A stretch of 64,000 nucleotides of DNA, taken from positions 1 through 64,000 of the forward strand of contig NZ_JBDOQU010000011.1 of the NCBI RefSeq assembly GCF_039839375.1, read 5' to 3'. Of the stretch, positions 16,566 through 26,586 are shown piece by piece (the stretch's first letter is position 1; each line of letters begins with the position of its first letter). Below the pieces are notes generated by a model. That model did no database searches, was not told the origin of the DNA, and worked only from the letters and a program-made list of their open reading frames with translations. Made by a program: the position numbers and the translations under genes. The DNA is from JBDOQU01 sp039839375. GTDB lineage: Bacteria > Pseudomonadota > Alphaproteobacteria > DSM-16000 > Inquilinaceae.

Positions 16566-17488
16566 GCCTCGCCCTCCCGCGCCAGATCGTCGGGGATGGT
16601 GAGTTGGCCGCGCGCGATAATCACGGCGGAGCCGCCGACACGGACGGCGGTTGCCTTGCCGGCATGGATATCGGCCTCGACCTCCAGGATGGAGGGGCGG
16701 CCCATCTCGAACCCCTGCTCGACCACCCAGCGGGCTGTTCCGTCCGGATAGCGGTCCTGCGCCGTCAGATATCCGGCGAGCGCGGCGGCGGCCGAGCCGG
16801 TGGCGGGGTCTTCCGTAATGCCCATCGCCGGGGCGAACAGACGGGCGCGGATGTGGGAGCCGAGGCGTTCGGGATCGCGGCAGAAGAGGTAGGGGTCGGG
16901 CGCGGCGTCGTTGGCCATCAGTTCCGACCAGGCCGCCGAATCGATCCGCGCACGGGCGAGCGCCTCCCGGTCGCGGACCGGGACGAAGGGGAAGGCCGCG
17001 CCGCAGGAGAAGGAGCGCGCCGGCTCTCCCTCCGGGAAATCGTCCGGCGTCAGGGAGAGGATGCGGGCAAGCGCCGCGCGATCCGGCGGGGCCGGGCCTT
17101 CCTCCGGCAGTCTGGCGACGGAAAGCTGGGCCCAGCCGGCGCGGCCGTCGACCGTGACGGGGACCGGCCCGACCCCTTCCTCGAAGATGATGTCGACCCG
17201 CCCGGCGTCGGCTTCGATCGCGCCGATTCCGGCCAGCACGACGGCCGCGCCGACCGTCGGGTGGCCGGCGAAGGGCAGTTCGCGGGCGGGGGTGAAGATG
17301 CGCAGGCGCGCGGCGGCGTCGGGATCGCGCGGCTTCAGCACGAAGACGGTTTCCGACAGGTTGAACTCTCCGGCGATGCGCTGCATGGCGCGGCCCGACA
17401 GACCGTCGGCGTCCAGCACCACCGCCAGCGGGTTGCCGGTCAGCGGCCGATCGGTGAAGACGTCGGCCGTTACATAGTCGAGATGCAT
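16562..17488 (-). CDS. PhzF family isomerase
   Basis: 308 aa. PhzF-fold proteins have two similar diaminopimelate-epimerase-like halves; family members isomerise small metabolites. Seen here are TDRPLTGNPLAVVLDADGL (about 12-30), the catalytic-Glu region FNLSETVFVL (about 43-52), the AGHPTVGAAVVL loop, and GITEDPATGSAAAALAGYL in the second half. The frame is open far upstream, but MHLDYVTADVF at 17488 is the family start. It is first in an operon with maoC and a GNAT enzyme, divergent from the 74-aa gene. Confidence 0.9.
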   Translation of the reverse strand: MHLDYVTADVFTDRPLTGNPLAVVLDADGLSGRAMQRIAGEFNLSETVFVLKPRDPDAAARLRIFTPARELPFAGHPTVGAAVVLAGIGAIEADAGRVDIIFEEGVGPVPVTVDGRAGWAQLSVARLPEEGPAPPDRAALARILSLTPDDFPEGEPARSFSCGAAFPFVPVRDREALARARIDSAAWSELMANDAAPDPYLFCRDPERLGSHIRARLFAPAMGITEDPATGSAAAALAGYLTAQDRYPDGTARWVVEQGFEMGRPSILEVEADIHAGKATAVRVGGSAVIIARGQLTIPDDLAREGEA

Positions 17489-17608
17489 GCTTTCCCCTGC
17501 CCTTCTTCTTCCTGCCTGCGCGATCGCCGGCGGCGGTGCAACCTTCCCCGATCCTGATCGTTTCGCCTGCGCACCGGCAAGCCGGAACATTATCGAAGGA
17601 ATAGAGCG

Positions 17609-17833
17609 TTGCGTATTCCCACCATCATCGGCCTGGTCCTGATCGTCCTGGGCATCGCGGCGCTGGTCGTGCCCACGATCTCCTACACCACGGAGGAGCA
17701 GGTCCTCCAGGTCGGGCCCATCGAGGCCACCGCCGAGACGCAGAAGACCATCGGCATCCCGACCTATGCCGGAATCGCGCTGCTGGTCGTCGGCGGAATC
17801 ATGATCGTCGCCGGCCAGCGCCGACGAGGCTGA
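17609..17833 (+). CDS. Small two-helix membrane protein
   Basis: 74 aa. Hydrophobic helices at about 5-25 and 50-68 are separated by a polar loop, and the protein ends in GQRRRG. It starts at TTG with GAAGGA eight bases upstream, a good ribosome site. It resembles the DUF3185 kind of small inner-membrane proteins. Function unknown. Confidence 0.7.
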   Translation: MRIPTIIGLVLIVLGIAALVVPTISYTTEEQVLQVGPIEATAETQKTIGIPTYAGIALLVVGGIMIVAGQRRRG

Positions 17834-17867
17834 CCGGCCCGCGCCGCCAGTGAAGCGGCAAGGGCCC

Positions 17868-17936
17868 ATGGATTCCCGATCAAGTCGGGAATGACCAACA
17901 AAAACAAGGTCATGCTGGACTTGATCCAGCATCCAT
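17868..17936. repeat. Palindrome pair, locus 2 (tail-to-tail order)
   Basis: Inverted half-unit 17868-17895 (arms TCCCGA/TCGGGA) and direct half-unit 17909-17936 (arms GCTGGA/TCCAGC) are separated by 13 A-rich bases. The order is the reverse of locus 1. Confidence 0.85.
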
Positions 17937-17982
17937 ACGGCGTTGATGGTGGTCGAGGCCGCGCCGGTGTCGCCGCGGCGGA

Positions 17983-18189
17983 TCAGACCGCCAGCCGCAG
18001 CCGGTCGGCCGGACGGTCGGCGACCAGCTTCTCGGCCGCCTTCTCCGCGTCGCGGGGACGCTTGAATATCTGGCCGTCCATCGAGGTGAAGGATTCATGG
18101 GCGGCGTAGAAGCGGAAGCCGCCCCGTTCATGGATCACGATGCCGGCGCTGATGCCGGCGGCTTCGATCGCGTAAGCGTTGGAAGACAT
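17983..18189 (-). CDS. Conserved-looking 68-aa protein
   Basis: It starts MSSNAYAIEAAGISAGIV with GGAG seven bases upstream, so it is a credible gene despite its size. The sequence is mixed alpha/beta, without membrane segments or cysteines, and has a KRPRDAEKAAEKLV helix near the end. I do not recognise the family. The same frame is open far upstream without a plausible start. The long gene-poor region that precedes it would be its leader. Confidence 0.6.
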   Translation of the reverse strand: MSSNAYAIEAAGISAGIVIHERGGFRFYAAHESFTSMDGQIFKRPRDAEKAAEKLVADRPADRLRLAV

Positions 18190-18628
18190 GGAATCTCCGA
18201 TGGCCGCCAAGGGTCGGCGGACTGGTTCTGGCTGAATGAATGGAGATGCTGCGAGTCGGGTTCCACGGAACCGGACGGGCATGGGCGCTAGGAAGCGCCC
18301 CGGCACATTCGCCAACACGCCGGCTGTTTTCGCTGGCGCCATCGAAGGTCGTCGGGGAAAGCGGGAAGGACGATCGGGAGGATCATCACGGGTGGGTCCT
18401 TTCTTACGTTCAGGAACCACGAAGTCGCTTCGTGGCGCTTTAGCGTTTGGTGACGCGGCGCAAGCTGCTTCCGTCAAATTGCCGCGAGCCCTTGAGGGCC
18501 ACAGGGCCGATCGAAGCGGACTTCGAATCGGCATCATCAGAATGGGGTCGGTCGACCGCCAGGTCAAGACATGGGGCGGTTGAGTTTCAGGTTTAACCTA
18601 ACGGTCATGGGAGGCCGTTTCCCCTCAA
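18190..18628. other. Long gene-poor region
   Basis: About 440 bp without a supported long gene between the 68-aa gene and the repeats. It holds a possible 32-codon minus-strand reading frame (18288-18386) and a perfect hairpin at 18417-18435 (ccacgaag-tcg-cttcgtgg). It may be an extended 5' leader of the 68-aa gene or contain a small RNA; the sequence alone does not decide. Confidence 0.5.
18288..18386 (-). CDS. Possible 32-aa leader peptide
   Basis: An ATG (or the GTG just before it) is preceded by AAAGGAC at a workable distance. The peptide begins MILPIVLPAFPDDL and contains two Trp and two Cys in its basic second half (WRQRKQPACWRMC). A hairpin lies just upstream. It could be a leader controlling the 68-aa gene or chance. 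No homologue is known to me. Confidence 0.25.
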   Translation of the reverse strand: MILPIVLPAFPDDLRWRQRKQPACWRMCRGAS

Positions 18629-18688
18629 CCTCATGGTGAGCCTGTCGAACCATGTGGGCACGCATCCTTCGACGGGCTCAGGATGAGG
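18629..18688. repeat. CCTCATGG/CTCAGGATG interspersed repeat, copy 2
   Basis: Matches copy 1 (3022-3082) except for a few substitutions and is again followed closely by a GTCAT palindrome unit. Confidence 0.7.
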
Positions 18689-18699
18689 TTCAAATCGTC

Positions 18700-18816
18700 G
18701 TCATGCCGGACTTGATCCGGCATCCATTGAGCGGCGGCGCTGGGCAAGAAGCGTCCGGTCTTCGCCGCCGGTGAAACGGCGAGGGCCTATGGATTCCGGA
18801 TCAAGTCCGGAATGAC
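18700..18816. repeat. Paired inverted palindromes, locus 3
   Basis: Half-unit 18700-18727 has arms GCCGGA/TCCGGC; inverted half-unit 18789-18816 has arms TCCGGA/TCCGGA. The length and inner gccgccggtgaaacggc spacer match locus 1. It lies 12 bp before the end of the thiD-like gene. Confidence 0.85.
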
Positions 18817-18827
18817 CAAAAGAGAGA

Positions 18828-19655
18828 TCACCCCCGCTGCAGGGGGTCGAAGAGGAAGGCGTAGCCGTGGTGGATGGGGCCGATTTCCATGCCGAGTTCC
18901 GGCGCGTGGGCGACGGCGCTGGCGAGGTACATGCGGGCGTGGGCGACGGCGCTGGCGGGGTCGCTTCCCCGTGCGAGGAAGGTGGCGATGGCCGTGGCCA
19001 GCGCGCCGGAGACGCCTCGCACTTTGCGGCCATGGGGGCGCGGATAGTCCGCCACCCTTTCCCCGTCCTCGCCGAGCCCGCTGCCGGGGCCGGCGATGAA
19101 GTCGACGACCGTGTCGCCGGTTCCGGATTCGTCCGTCAGTACGACGGTTTCCACGCCGATGGTGCGCAGCATGTCGGCGACATGGCGCTTGTCGTCCAGC
19201 GTCCGGATCGCCGCGCCGGCCAGCACTTCGGCGTCGGAGACGCTGGCGACCAGGATGCGCGCCCTGACCATGAGCCGGCGCTTCAGATTGGCGACGGTGT
19301 CGGAATCGGTGAGCGCGCGGCGGTCCCGGCTGGAGGTGGCGGCGTCGACCACGACCGGCGCGTCGGGCACCCGTTCCAGCCGGTCGACGACGGCGTCGAC
19401 CATTTCCGGGGTGGTCAGCAGGCCGACCTTCACGGCGTCGACGCCCAACCCGTCGATCACGCCGTCGATCTGGCGGCCGACGAGGTCGGCGGGCAGTTCC
19501 ACCATGTCCCGCATGCCGCCGCCATCCTGGATGGTGATGCAGGTGATCGCGGAGGATGCGTAGCCGCCGAGCGCGGTCGCCGTCTTCAAATCGCCCTGGA
19601 TGCCGGCGCTTCCGGTGTTGTCCGACCCGCCGATGACGAGAATGCGCCCGTTCAC
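18828..19655 (-). CDS. ThiD-like (PfkB fold) kinase with altered active-site loop
   Basis: 275 aa. The opening GGSDNTGSAGIQGDLKT resembles the GGSDSSGGAGIQADLKT of hydroxymethylpyrimidine (phosphate) kinases, and IGPIHHGYAF matches the C-terminus. The glycine-rich anion-hole loop, normally HGTGCTLSAA, reads RGVSGALATA (about 224-233), so the catalytic Cys/Asp position is Gly. The enzyme may be inactive, slow, or specific for another alcohol. GTG start overlaps the glmM stop by 4 bp. No other thiamine gene is nearby. Confidence 0.75.
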   Translation of the reverse strand: MNGRILVIGGSDNTGSAGIQGDLKTATALGGYASSAITCITIQDGGGMRDMVELPADLVGRQIDGVIDGLGVDAVKVGLLTTPEMVDAVVDRLERVPDAPVVVDAATSSRDRRALTDSDTVANLKRRLMVRARILVASVSDAEVLAGAAIRTLDDKRHVADMLRTIGVETVVLTDESGTGDTVVDFIAGPGSGLGEDGERVADYPRPHGRKVRGVSGALATAIATFLARGSDPASAVAHARMYLASAVAHAPELGMEIGPIHHGYAFLFDPLQRG

Positions 19656-21040
19656 AGCGCCTTCCCCATCGGCCGTTCCGCCTCTTGTCCCACCCGGCCG
19701 ACCGCGTCGACGACCGATCCGACGACATCCTCGACCAGTGCGGCGTCATCGCCTTCCGCCATCACGCGGATCAGCGGTTCGGTCCCGGACTTGCGGATCA
19801 GCAGACGGCCTTCTGCGCCCAGCCGCGCCTCGGCGTCATGGATCGCCTTGCGGACGATGGGATGGTCGACGGGGCCGGGCCGTCCCGGCTCCGCCCTATA
19901 GCGGACATTGCGCAGAAGCTGCGGCACCGGATCGAAGGGGCGGCAGGTCTCGCTGGCCGGGCGGTCGGACTGCTGGATCACCGCCAGCACCTGGAGGGCG
20001 GCGATCAGCCCGTCGCCGGTGGTGGCGTAGTCGCCCAGCACGATATGGCCCGACTGCTCCCCGCCGACATTGAAGCCGTGGGCGCGCATCGCCTCCACCA
20101 CATAGCGGTCGCCGACGGCGGTGCGGTGAAGGGTGAGGCCCCGGCCGGCGAGGTAGCGTTCCATGCCCAGATTGGACATCACGGTCGCGACGACGCCGCC
20201 GCCGTGAAGCTGGCCGTTATCGGCCCACTGGCCGGCGACCACGGCCATGAGCTGGTCGCCGTCGATCTGGGCGCCCTTCTCATCCGCCATGATCAGCCGG
20301 TCGGCGTCGCCGTCCAGCGCCAGCCCCAGATGGGCGCCCGTCTCGACGACCGACTGGCGCATCCGCGCCGTGGCGGTGGCGCCGCAATCCTTGTTGATGT
20401 TGGTGCCATTCGGTTCCACCCCGATCGGCACGAGTTCCGCCCCAAGCTCCCACAGGACGCGGGGGGCGACCTGGTAGGCCGCGCCGTGGGCGCAGTCGAC
20501 GACGATCTTCAGCCCGTCCAGCCGCAGGCCGCGCGGGAAGGTGTTCTTGACATATTCGATGTAGCGGCCCTGCGCGTCGTCCAGCCGCCGCGCCTTGCCC
20601 AGCTTGCCCGGCGGCGAGAGGTCGTCGGCGAACCCGGCTTCGATCCGCGCTTCGATCGCCAGTTCGACCTCGTCCGATAGCTTGTAGCCGTCGGGCCCGA
20701 ACAGCTTGATGCCGTTATCCTCGAACGGGTTGTGGGAGGCTGAGATCATGACGCCCATGTCGGCGCGCAGCGACCGGGTAAGCATGGCGATGGCCGGCGT
20801 CGGCATCGGGCCGACCAGCACCACATCCATGCCCATGGAGATGAAGCCGGCGGTCAGCGCCGGTTCGATCATGTAGCCGGAAAGCCGCGTGTCCTTGCCG
20901 ATCACCACCAGATGGCGATGGTCGCCGTTGCGGAATTGCGCGGCGGTCGCCATCGCGACCTTCAGCGCCGTCTCGGCGGTCATCGGCTCGCTGTTCGCCG
21001 TGCCGCGGATGCCGTCCGTACCGAAGAGCTTGCGTGTCAT
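19652..21040 (-). CDS. glmM: Phosphoglucosamine mutase
   Basis: 462 aa. It interconverts glucosamine-6-phosphate and glucosamine-1-phosphate on the way to UDP-GlcNAc. KLFGTDGIRG opens the protein, the phosphoserine motif ISASHNPFEDNGIK places the active Ser at 102, the metal loop DGDADR and the sugar-binding GGEQSGHI are present, and RKSGTEPLIRVM is near the end. The start MTRKLFGTD at 21040 follows the family. It sits between folP and the ThiD-like gene, and the ftsH-folP-glmM order is classic. Confidence 0.97.
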   Translation of the reverse strand: MTRKLFGTDGIRGTANSEPMTAETALKVAMATAAQFRNGDHRHLVVIGKDTRLSGYMIEPALTAGFISMGMDVVLVGPMPTPAIAMLTRSLRADMGVMISASHNPFEDNGIKLFGPDGYKLSDEVELAIEARIEAGFADDLSPPGKLGKARRLDDAQGRYIEYVKNTFPRGLRLDGLKIVVDCAHGAAYQVAPRVLWELGAELVPIGVEPNGTNINKDCGATATARMRQSVVETGAHLGLALDGDADRLIMADEKGAQIDGDQLMAVVAGQWADNGQLHGGGVVATVMSNLGMERYLAGRGLTLHRTAVGDRYVVEAMRAHGFNVGGEQSGHIVLGDYATTGDGLIAALQVLAVIQQSDRPASETCRPFDPVPQLLRNVRYRAEPGRPGPVDHPIVRKAIHDAEARLGAEGRLLIRKSGTEPLIRVMAEGDDAALVEDVVGSVVDAVGRVGQEAERPMGKAL

Positions 21041-21085
21041 GAACCGTTCATACGCCGAAGAAAGGCAGGAATGCAAACCGATGTA

Positions 21086-21943
21086 TTAGCGAAGCATCAT
21101 CCACATCGCCAGCGCCTGCGCGGTTTCGGCGACATCGTGGACCCTGAGAATGCGCGCGCCGCGATCCAGCGCGGCGAGCCCCGCCGCCAGCGACCCCGCG
21201 ACGCGTTCCTTCGGCGGCTCGTCCCGGCTGATCGAACCGATGAAGCGCTTGCGCGAGACGCCGACGAGGATCGGGCAGCCGAGACCGTGGAAGGCGTCCA
21301 GCCTGCGCAGCAGCTCGATATTATGGGCGACGGTCTTGCCGAAGCCGATGCCCGGATCGACGATCAGCCGGTCGCGCGGGATTCCGGCCGCCTCGCAGGC
21401 CGCGACCCGCCGGGCCAGGAAATCGTAGACGTCCCGGACCACGTCGTCATAGCGCGGGTCGGCCTGCATCGTCCGGGGATCGCCCAGCATGTGCATCAGC
21501 ACCACCGGCGCGCCGCTTTCCGACGCGAGCGCGAGGCTGCCGGGATCGCCGGTCAGGGCGGTCACGTCGTTCAGGATCGCCGCGCCTTCGTTCAGGGCCG
21601 CGCGCATCACGGCGGCGTGGCGGGTGTCGATGGAGACGACCGCCCCCTCCCCCGCCAGCGCCCGGACGACCGGGGCTATGCGCGCGATCTCCTCCCCCAC
21701 CGAGACAGGGTCCGCGCCGGGGCGGGTGGATTCGCCGCCGATATCGAGGATGTCCGCCCCCGCCGCCAGCAGCGCGCGGCCATGGGCTATGGCGCGGTCC
21801 GGCGCGGCGAAATCGCCGCCGTCGGAGAAGCTGTCCGGCGTCACATTGACGATGCCCATGATGAGCGGCCGGTCGGCCGGAAGGCCGGGCAGCAGGGGAA
21901 GGCCGGCGGGCTTTTGTCGGCTTATGTCGGCTTTTGTCGTCAT
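21086..21943 (-). CDS. folP: Dihydropteroate synthase
   Basis: 285 aa. It condenses p-aminobenzoate with the pterin pyrophosphate in folate synthesis and is the target of sulfonamides. PLIMGIVNVTPDSFSDGG (about 26-43), DIGGESTRPGA, the IDPGIGFGKT-like block and GVSRKRFIG are all present. The first dozen codons consist of a 10-bp tandem repeat, which gives a lysine- and aspartate-containing tail not usual in the family. Confidence 0.95.
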   Translation of the reverse strand: MTTKADISRQKPAGLPLLPGLPADRPLIMGIVNVTPDSFSDGGDFAAPDRAIAHGRALLAAGADILDIGGESTRPGADPVSVGEEIARIAPVVRALAGEGAVVSIDTRHAAVMRAALNEGAAILNDVTALTGDPGSLALASESGAPVVLMHMLGDPRTMQADPRYDDVVRDVYDFLARRVAACEAAGIPRDRLIVDPGIGFGKTVAHNIELLRRLDAFHGLGCPILVGVSRKRFIGSISRDEPPKERVAGSLAAGLAALDRGARILRVHDVAETAQALAMWMMLR

Positions 21944-21960
21944 TGGTCGGCTATTCGGGG
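21911..21960. repeat. 10-bp tandem repeat over the folP start
   Basis: Five consecutive 10-base units: cttttgtcgg, cttatgtcgg, cttttgtcgt, cattggtcgg, ctattcgggg. The folP start codon is inside unit four (21941-21943). The first two or three units are nearly identical and decay follows. Confidence 0.7.
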
Positions 21961-21974
21961 AGGCCTCTAATCGA

Positions 21975-22000
21975 AACCCCCGGCGCTGAGGCCGGGGGTT
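21975..22000 (-). terminator. Probable ftsH terminator
   Basis: Perfect 10-base arms (aacccccggc/gccgggggtt) with a 6-base loop lie 9 bp after the ftsH stop on the minus strand and are followed by a short T stretch. It separates ftsH from folP. Confidence 0.75.
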
Positions 22001-22009
22001 CGGTAAGGG

Positions 22010-23935
<1,926 letters not shown>

Positions 23936-24045
23936 GGAAGGTCGCCTCTCCTCAAGCCGCGGAAAACCCGTTGAATCCTCGCGGCGTCATCATTTCGGGC
24001 AGCATCGCCCTATAACTCATCCCGTTAGATAATGCTTCGCGATTG

Positions 24046-25338
24046 TTAAACAACTGCGAAACCTGGACCGAACGCAGGCGCCGGGGGGGCGAATTGCGCC
24101 TGGAACGTCTCCAGACTACCCCAAGGCCCGTCCTCTTGCCGAGCCGCAAATTCCGGCACGGCGATCAGTTTTCCGTCCCGCCAGAGGCCGGGCCAGGATC
24201 GGACGACCGAGGAAGGGCGGCGCGGCAGGCCGAGAGCGCCGGCCGGCGCGGGACCCAGAGCCCCGATCTCAGCCCCTTCCGCCTGCCGACGCGACAGCAT
24301 GACGCGGAACCTTCCGTCCCATCGCCCTTCCCCGGGAACGGCTGTGTCGGGACCGGGAATGCGACCGGGCTCCCGCGCGATCAGCACCGCGCCGCCCGAC
24401 GCCGGGGCCAGGAGGCAGCCGCCGATCGTCCGGCGGGCGATCTTCTCTTCCGACAGATGGTCGAGAAGCGCCTCCAGCGCCGCCGGGGCGGACGGGCGCC
24501 GCGATCCGCCGACGATGGCGATGCATCGGCCCAGCACGCGCAACGCCGGATCGCGCGCCGCCCGCGCCAGCGGCCGGGGGTCGATGAGAGCGAAGCCTTC
24601 GGGATCGATCGTCATGGCCCGGGCGGCGAGCGACGCGGCCGCCGTCTCCAGCGCCCTCCGGGCAAGCCCGGCGCGCCGGGCGGTTTCCGCGAGGCGGCGG
24701 GGCGTCATGCCTTCCGCGCCCAGCGCCTCTCCGGCGGCGCGCAGGCGAACGCGGGCGAAAGCGGGGTTTTCATTCGACGGGTCGTCGATCCAACCCTGCC
24801 CGCGCGCCCGAAGCTCCGCCCGCAGATCCTGTCGCGACAGCCCCAGCAGCGGCCGCAGCAGCCGGACCCGGCGGCCGGTGCGGACGGCGGGCATGGCGGC
24901 GAGGCCATCCACGCCGCTTCCCCCGGCGAGCCGGAGGAGGAAGGTTTCCGCCTGGTCGTCTGTGGTGTGCCCCAGCAGCAGATGCAGGATGCCGTCGGCC
25001 GCGCAGGCATCCTCCAGCAGGCCATAGCGCGCCTCGCGGGCGGCTTCCTGAAGGCCGGCGGCGGGATGGGGCGGCGGCCAGCGCAGGATGCGGTGGGCGA
25101 TTCCGCGCGCGGCCAGCCATTCCCCGACCCGGCCGGCCTCGGCGGCGGAATCGGGACGCAGGCCGTGATCCACGGTGAGGCCGAGGACCTCGCCGCCCCG
25201 GCGTCGCACCCATTCATCGGCCAACAGGCAGAGGGCGAGGCTATCGGACCCGCCGGAGATCGCGACCGCCAGGCGCGGACGATCCCCGAACGGCCCCAGC
25301 CGGTCCAGCGCGCGCCCGAAGGCGGCGGCGAGCGTCAT
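24046..25338 (-). CDS. tilS: tRNA(Ile)-lysidine synthetase
   Basis: 430 aa. It modifies C34 of the CAU-anticodon tRNA-Ile to lysidine, so AUA is read as Ile. The PP-loop SGGSDS is at about 28-33, with TVDHGLRPDS and LLLGHTTDDQAETFLLRL behind it. The C-terminal domain is present but diverged. I chose the ATG at 25338, which overlaps the cpoB stop by 4 bp, over the GTG two codons earlier. Downstream of cpoB as in many alphaproteobacteria. Confidence 0.93.
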   Translation of the reverse strand: MTLAAAFGRALDRLGPFGDRPRLAVAISGGSDSLALCLLADEWVRRRGGEVLGLTVDHGLRPDSAAEAGRVGEWLAARGIAHRILRWPPPHPAAGLQEAAREARYGLLEDACAADGILHLLLGHTTDDQAETFLLRLAGGSGVDGLAAMPAVRTGRRVRLLRPLLGLSRQDLRAELRARGQGWIDDPSNENPAFARVRLRAAGEALGAEGMTPRRLAETARRAGLARRALETAAASLAARAMTIDPEGFALIDPRPLARAARDPALRVLGRCIAIVGGSRRPSAPAALEALLDHLSEEKIARRTIGGCLLAPASGGAVLIAREPGRIPGPDTAVPGEGRWDGRFRVMLSRRQAEGAEIGALGPAPAGALGLPRRPSSVVRSWPGLWRDGKLIAVPEFAARQEDGPWGSLETFQAQFAPPAPAFGPGFAVV

Positions 25339-26354
25339 CCGCACTGCAGCCGGTCACGCTCCTGTTCCGCGCGGCGGGAGATGCCGGCGGGGGCGGTGGG
25401 GAATTCCGACTGAAGCTGCTGGAAGGTCAGGCAGGCGTCCTGGGTCTGGCCGAGGGCGGAGAGCGACATGCCGAGCTTGAGCAGGCTGTCGACCGCCTTC
25501 GCCCCGTCCGGGAACTTCTGGTAGCCCTCCGCGAAGGCGATGGCGGCGTCGTTGAACTGGCCGCGGATGTAATAGGTCTCCCCCAGCCAATATTGGGCAT
25601 TGCTGGAAAGCGGCTCGTCCGGATGGGCTGTCAGGAACTGGCTCAGCGCCTGTTCCGCTTGGGCATAGTCGCCCTGCGCCAGGAGGCCGTAGGCGTAATT
25701 GTACTGATCGTTGACCGATCCGGAGGGGAGCGAGACGGAGGTCGCGCCGGCAGCGGCGTCGGGGGCGGGCGGATCGGCCGGAAGGGAGTCCGCCGGGAGG
25801 GTGCCGAGGATGCCCGAGGTCGACGCGGTGGCCGTGGGCGCAGCGCCGCTCGCGCCCGCACTTTCCGCGATGCTGTCGAAGGTAGGCCCGACGGTCTCCG
25901 TGGGAGCCGAGCCGGTCGTGGAGGGCGCCGCCCCGGTCGTGGAGGGCGGTAGCGCCGCGCCGCCGCCCTCAAGCTCCGTCAGGCGGAACTCGATATCGGC
26001 CAGCGCCCTGTCCAGCCGGGCCCCGACCTCCCGCGTCTGGTGGCGGACCTCCTCGATATTGCCGGTCAGGTTCTGAATCTGGCGTTCCAGCGATTGCAGC
26101 CGCGCCTCCACCTGGGTCGCGTAGCCGCCGCTGAGATTGGATGCGCCGCCCGCCGACGGCGCGCCGCCGCCGCGATAGACCTCCGCCGACAGGGTCTGGA
26201 TATCCCGCTCCAGCCGGCCCAGCCGGTTCAGCAATTGCTGCATGTCGGCGTCCTGGGCGAAGGCCGGCGCTGTGGCGACCGCCAGCAGGATGCCGACACC
26301 CGCCGCGCGCAGGCCGCGGGCGTTGAGGAGGGTCGTGGGCATGAGGCGCATCAT
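25335..26354 (-). CDS. cpoB: Tol-Pal coordinator protein CpoB (YbgF)
   Basis: 339 aa, periplasmic. A signal peptide (GILLAVATAPAFA) is followed by an N-terminal trimerising coiled coil (about 38-125), a low-complexity Ala/Thr/Ser/Pro linker (about 125-205), and TPR repeats beginning DQYNYAYGLLAQGDYAQAEQ (about 213 on). It links Tol-Pal function with peptidoglycan synthesis during division. Several in-frame ATGs near the start (including MPTTLLN) leave the exact N-terminus open. It ends the tol-pal cluster before tilS. Confidence 0.93.
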   Translation of the reverse strand: MMRLMPTTLLNARGLRAAGVGILLAVATAPAFAQDADMQQLLNRLGRLERDIQTLSAEVYRGGGAPSAGGASNLSGGYATQVEARLQSLERQIQNLTGNIEEVRHQTREVGARLDRALADIEFRLTELEGGGAALPPSTTGAAPSTTGSAPTETVGPTFDSIAESAGASGAAPTATASTSGILGTLPADSLPADPPAPDAAAGATSVSLPSGSVNDQYNYAYGLLAQGDYAQAEQALSQFLTAHPDEPLSSNAQYWLGETYYIRGQFNDAAIAFAEGYQKFPDGAKAVDSLLKLGMSLSALGQTQDACLTFQQLQSEFPTAPAGISRRAEQERDRLQCG

Positions 26355-26386
26355 ATGGGTTCCGTTCGGTCTGGGAGGGCCGAAGA

Positions 26387-26440
26387 CCCCTCACCCTCCC
26401 GCTTCGCGGGCCCCTCCCTCTCCCCGGAGGGGCGAGGGAA
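26387..26440. repeat. CCCTCACCC-type interspersed repeat, copy 3
   Basis: Outer blocks as in copy 1; the inner hairpin is the short cccgc-ttc-gcggg. It lies between the start of cpoB and the pal terminator. Confidence 0.75.
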
Positions 26441-26514
26441 AAGATGGCGAGGAAATAAAGAAGCCTGTCCGGCCATCCCGGCGAAAGTATGGCGTGGGGA
26501 TGGGAATGGGGCTG

Positions 26515-26560
26515 AAACGCAAAGCGGCGCGGCGCGCCCCTTTCGGGGCGGCCGCGCCGC
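26515..26560 (-). terminator. Rho-independent terminator of pal
   Basis: A long GC stem (26524-26560) capped by a GAAA loop on the minus strand is followed by TTTGCGTTT. It starts 26 bp past the pal stop and implies that cpoB-tilS has its own promoter or depends on read-through. Confidence 0.85.
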
Positions 26561-26586
26561 GAAGCGCGTGGCGGTGTCGCCGAACC

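Noticed and set aside
18236..18583. A 115-codon plus-strand frame in the gene-poor stretch
   Set aside because: No ribosome site, no family features and low-complexity Arg/Gly composition; it looks like chance in GC-rich DNA.
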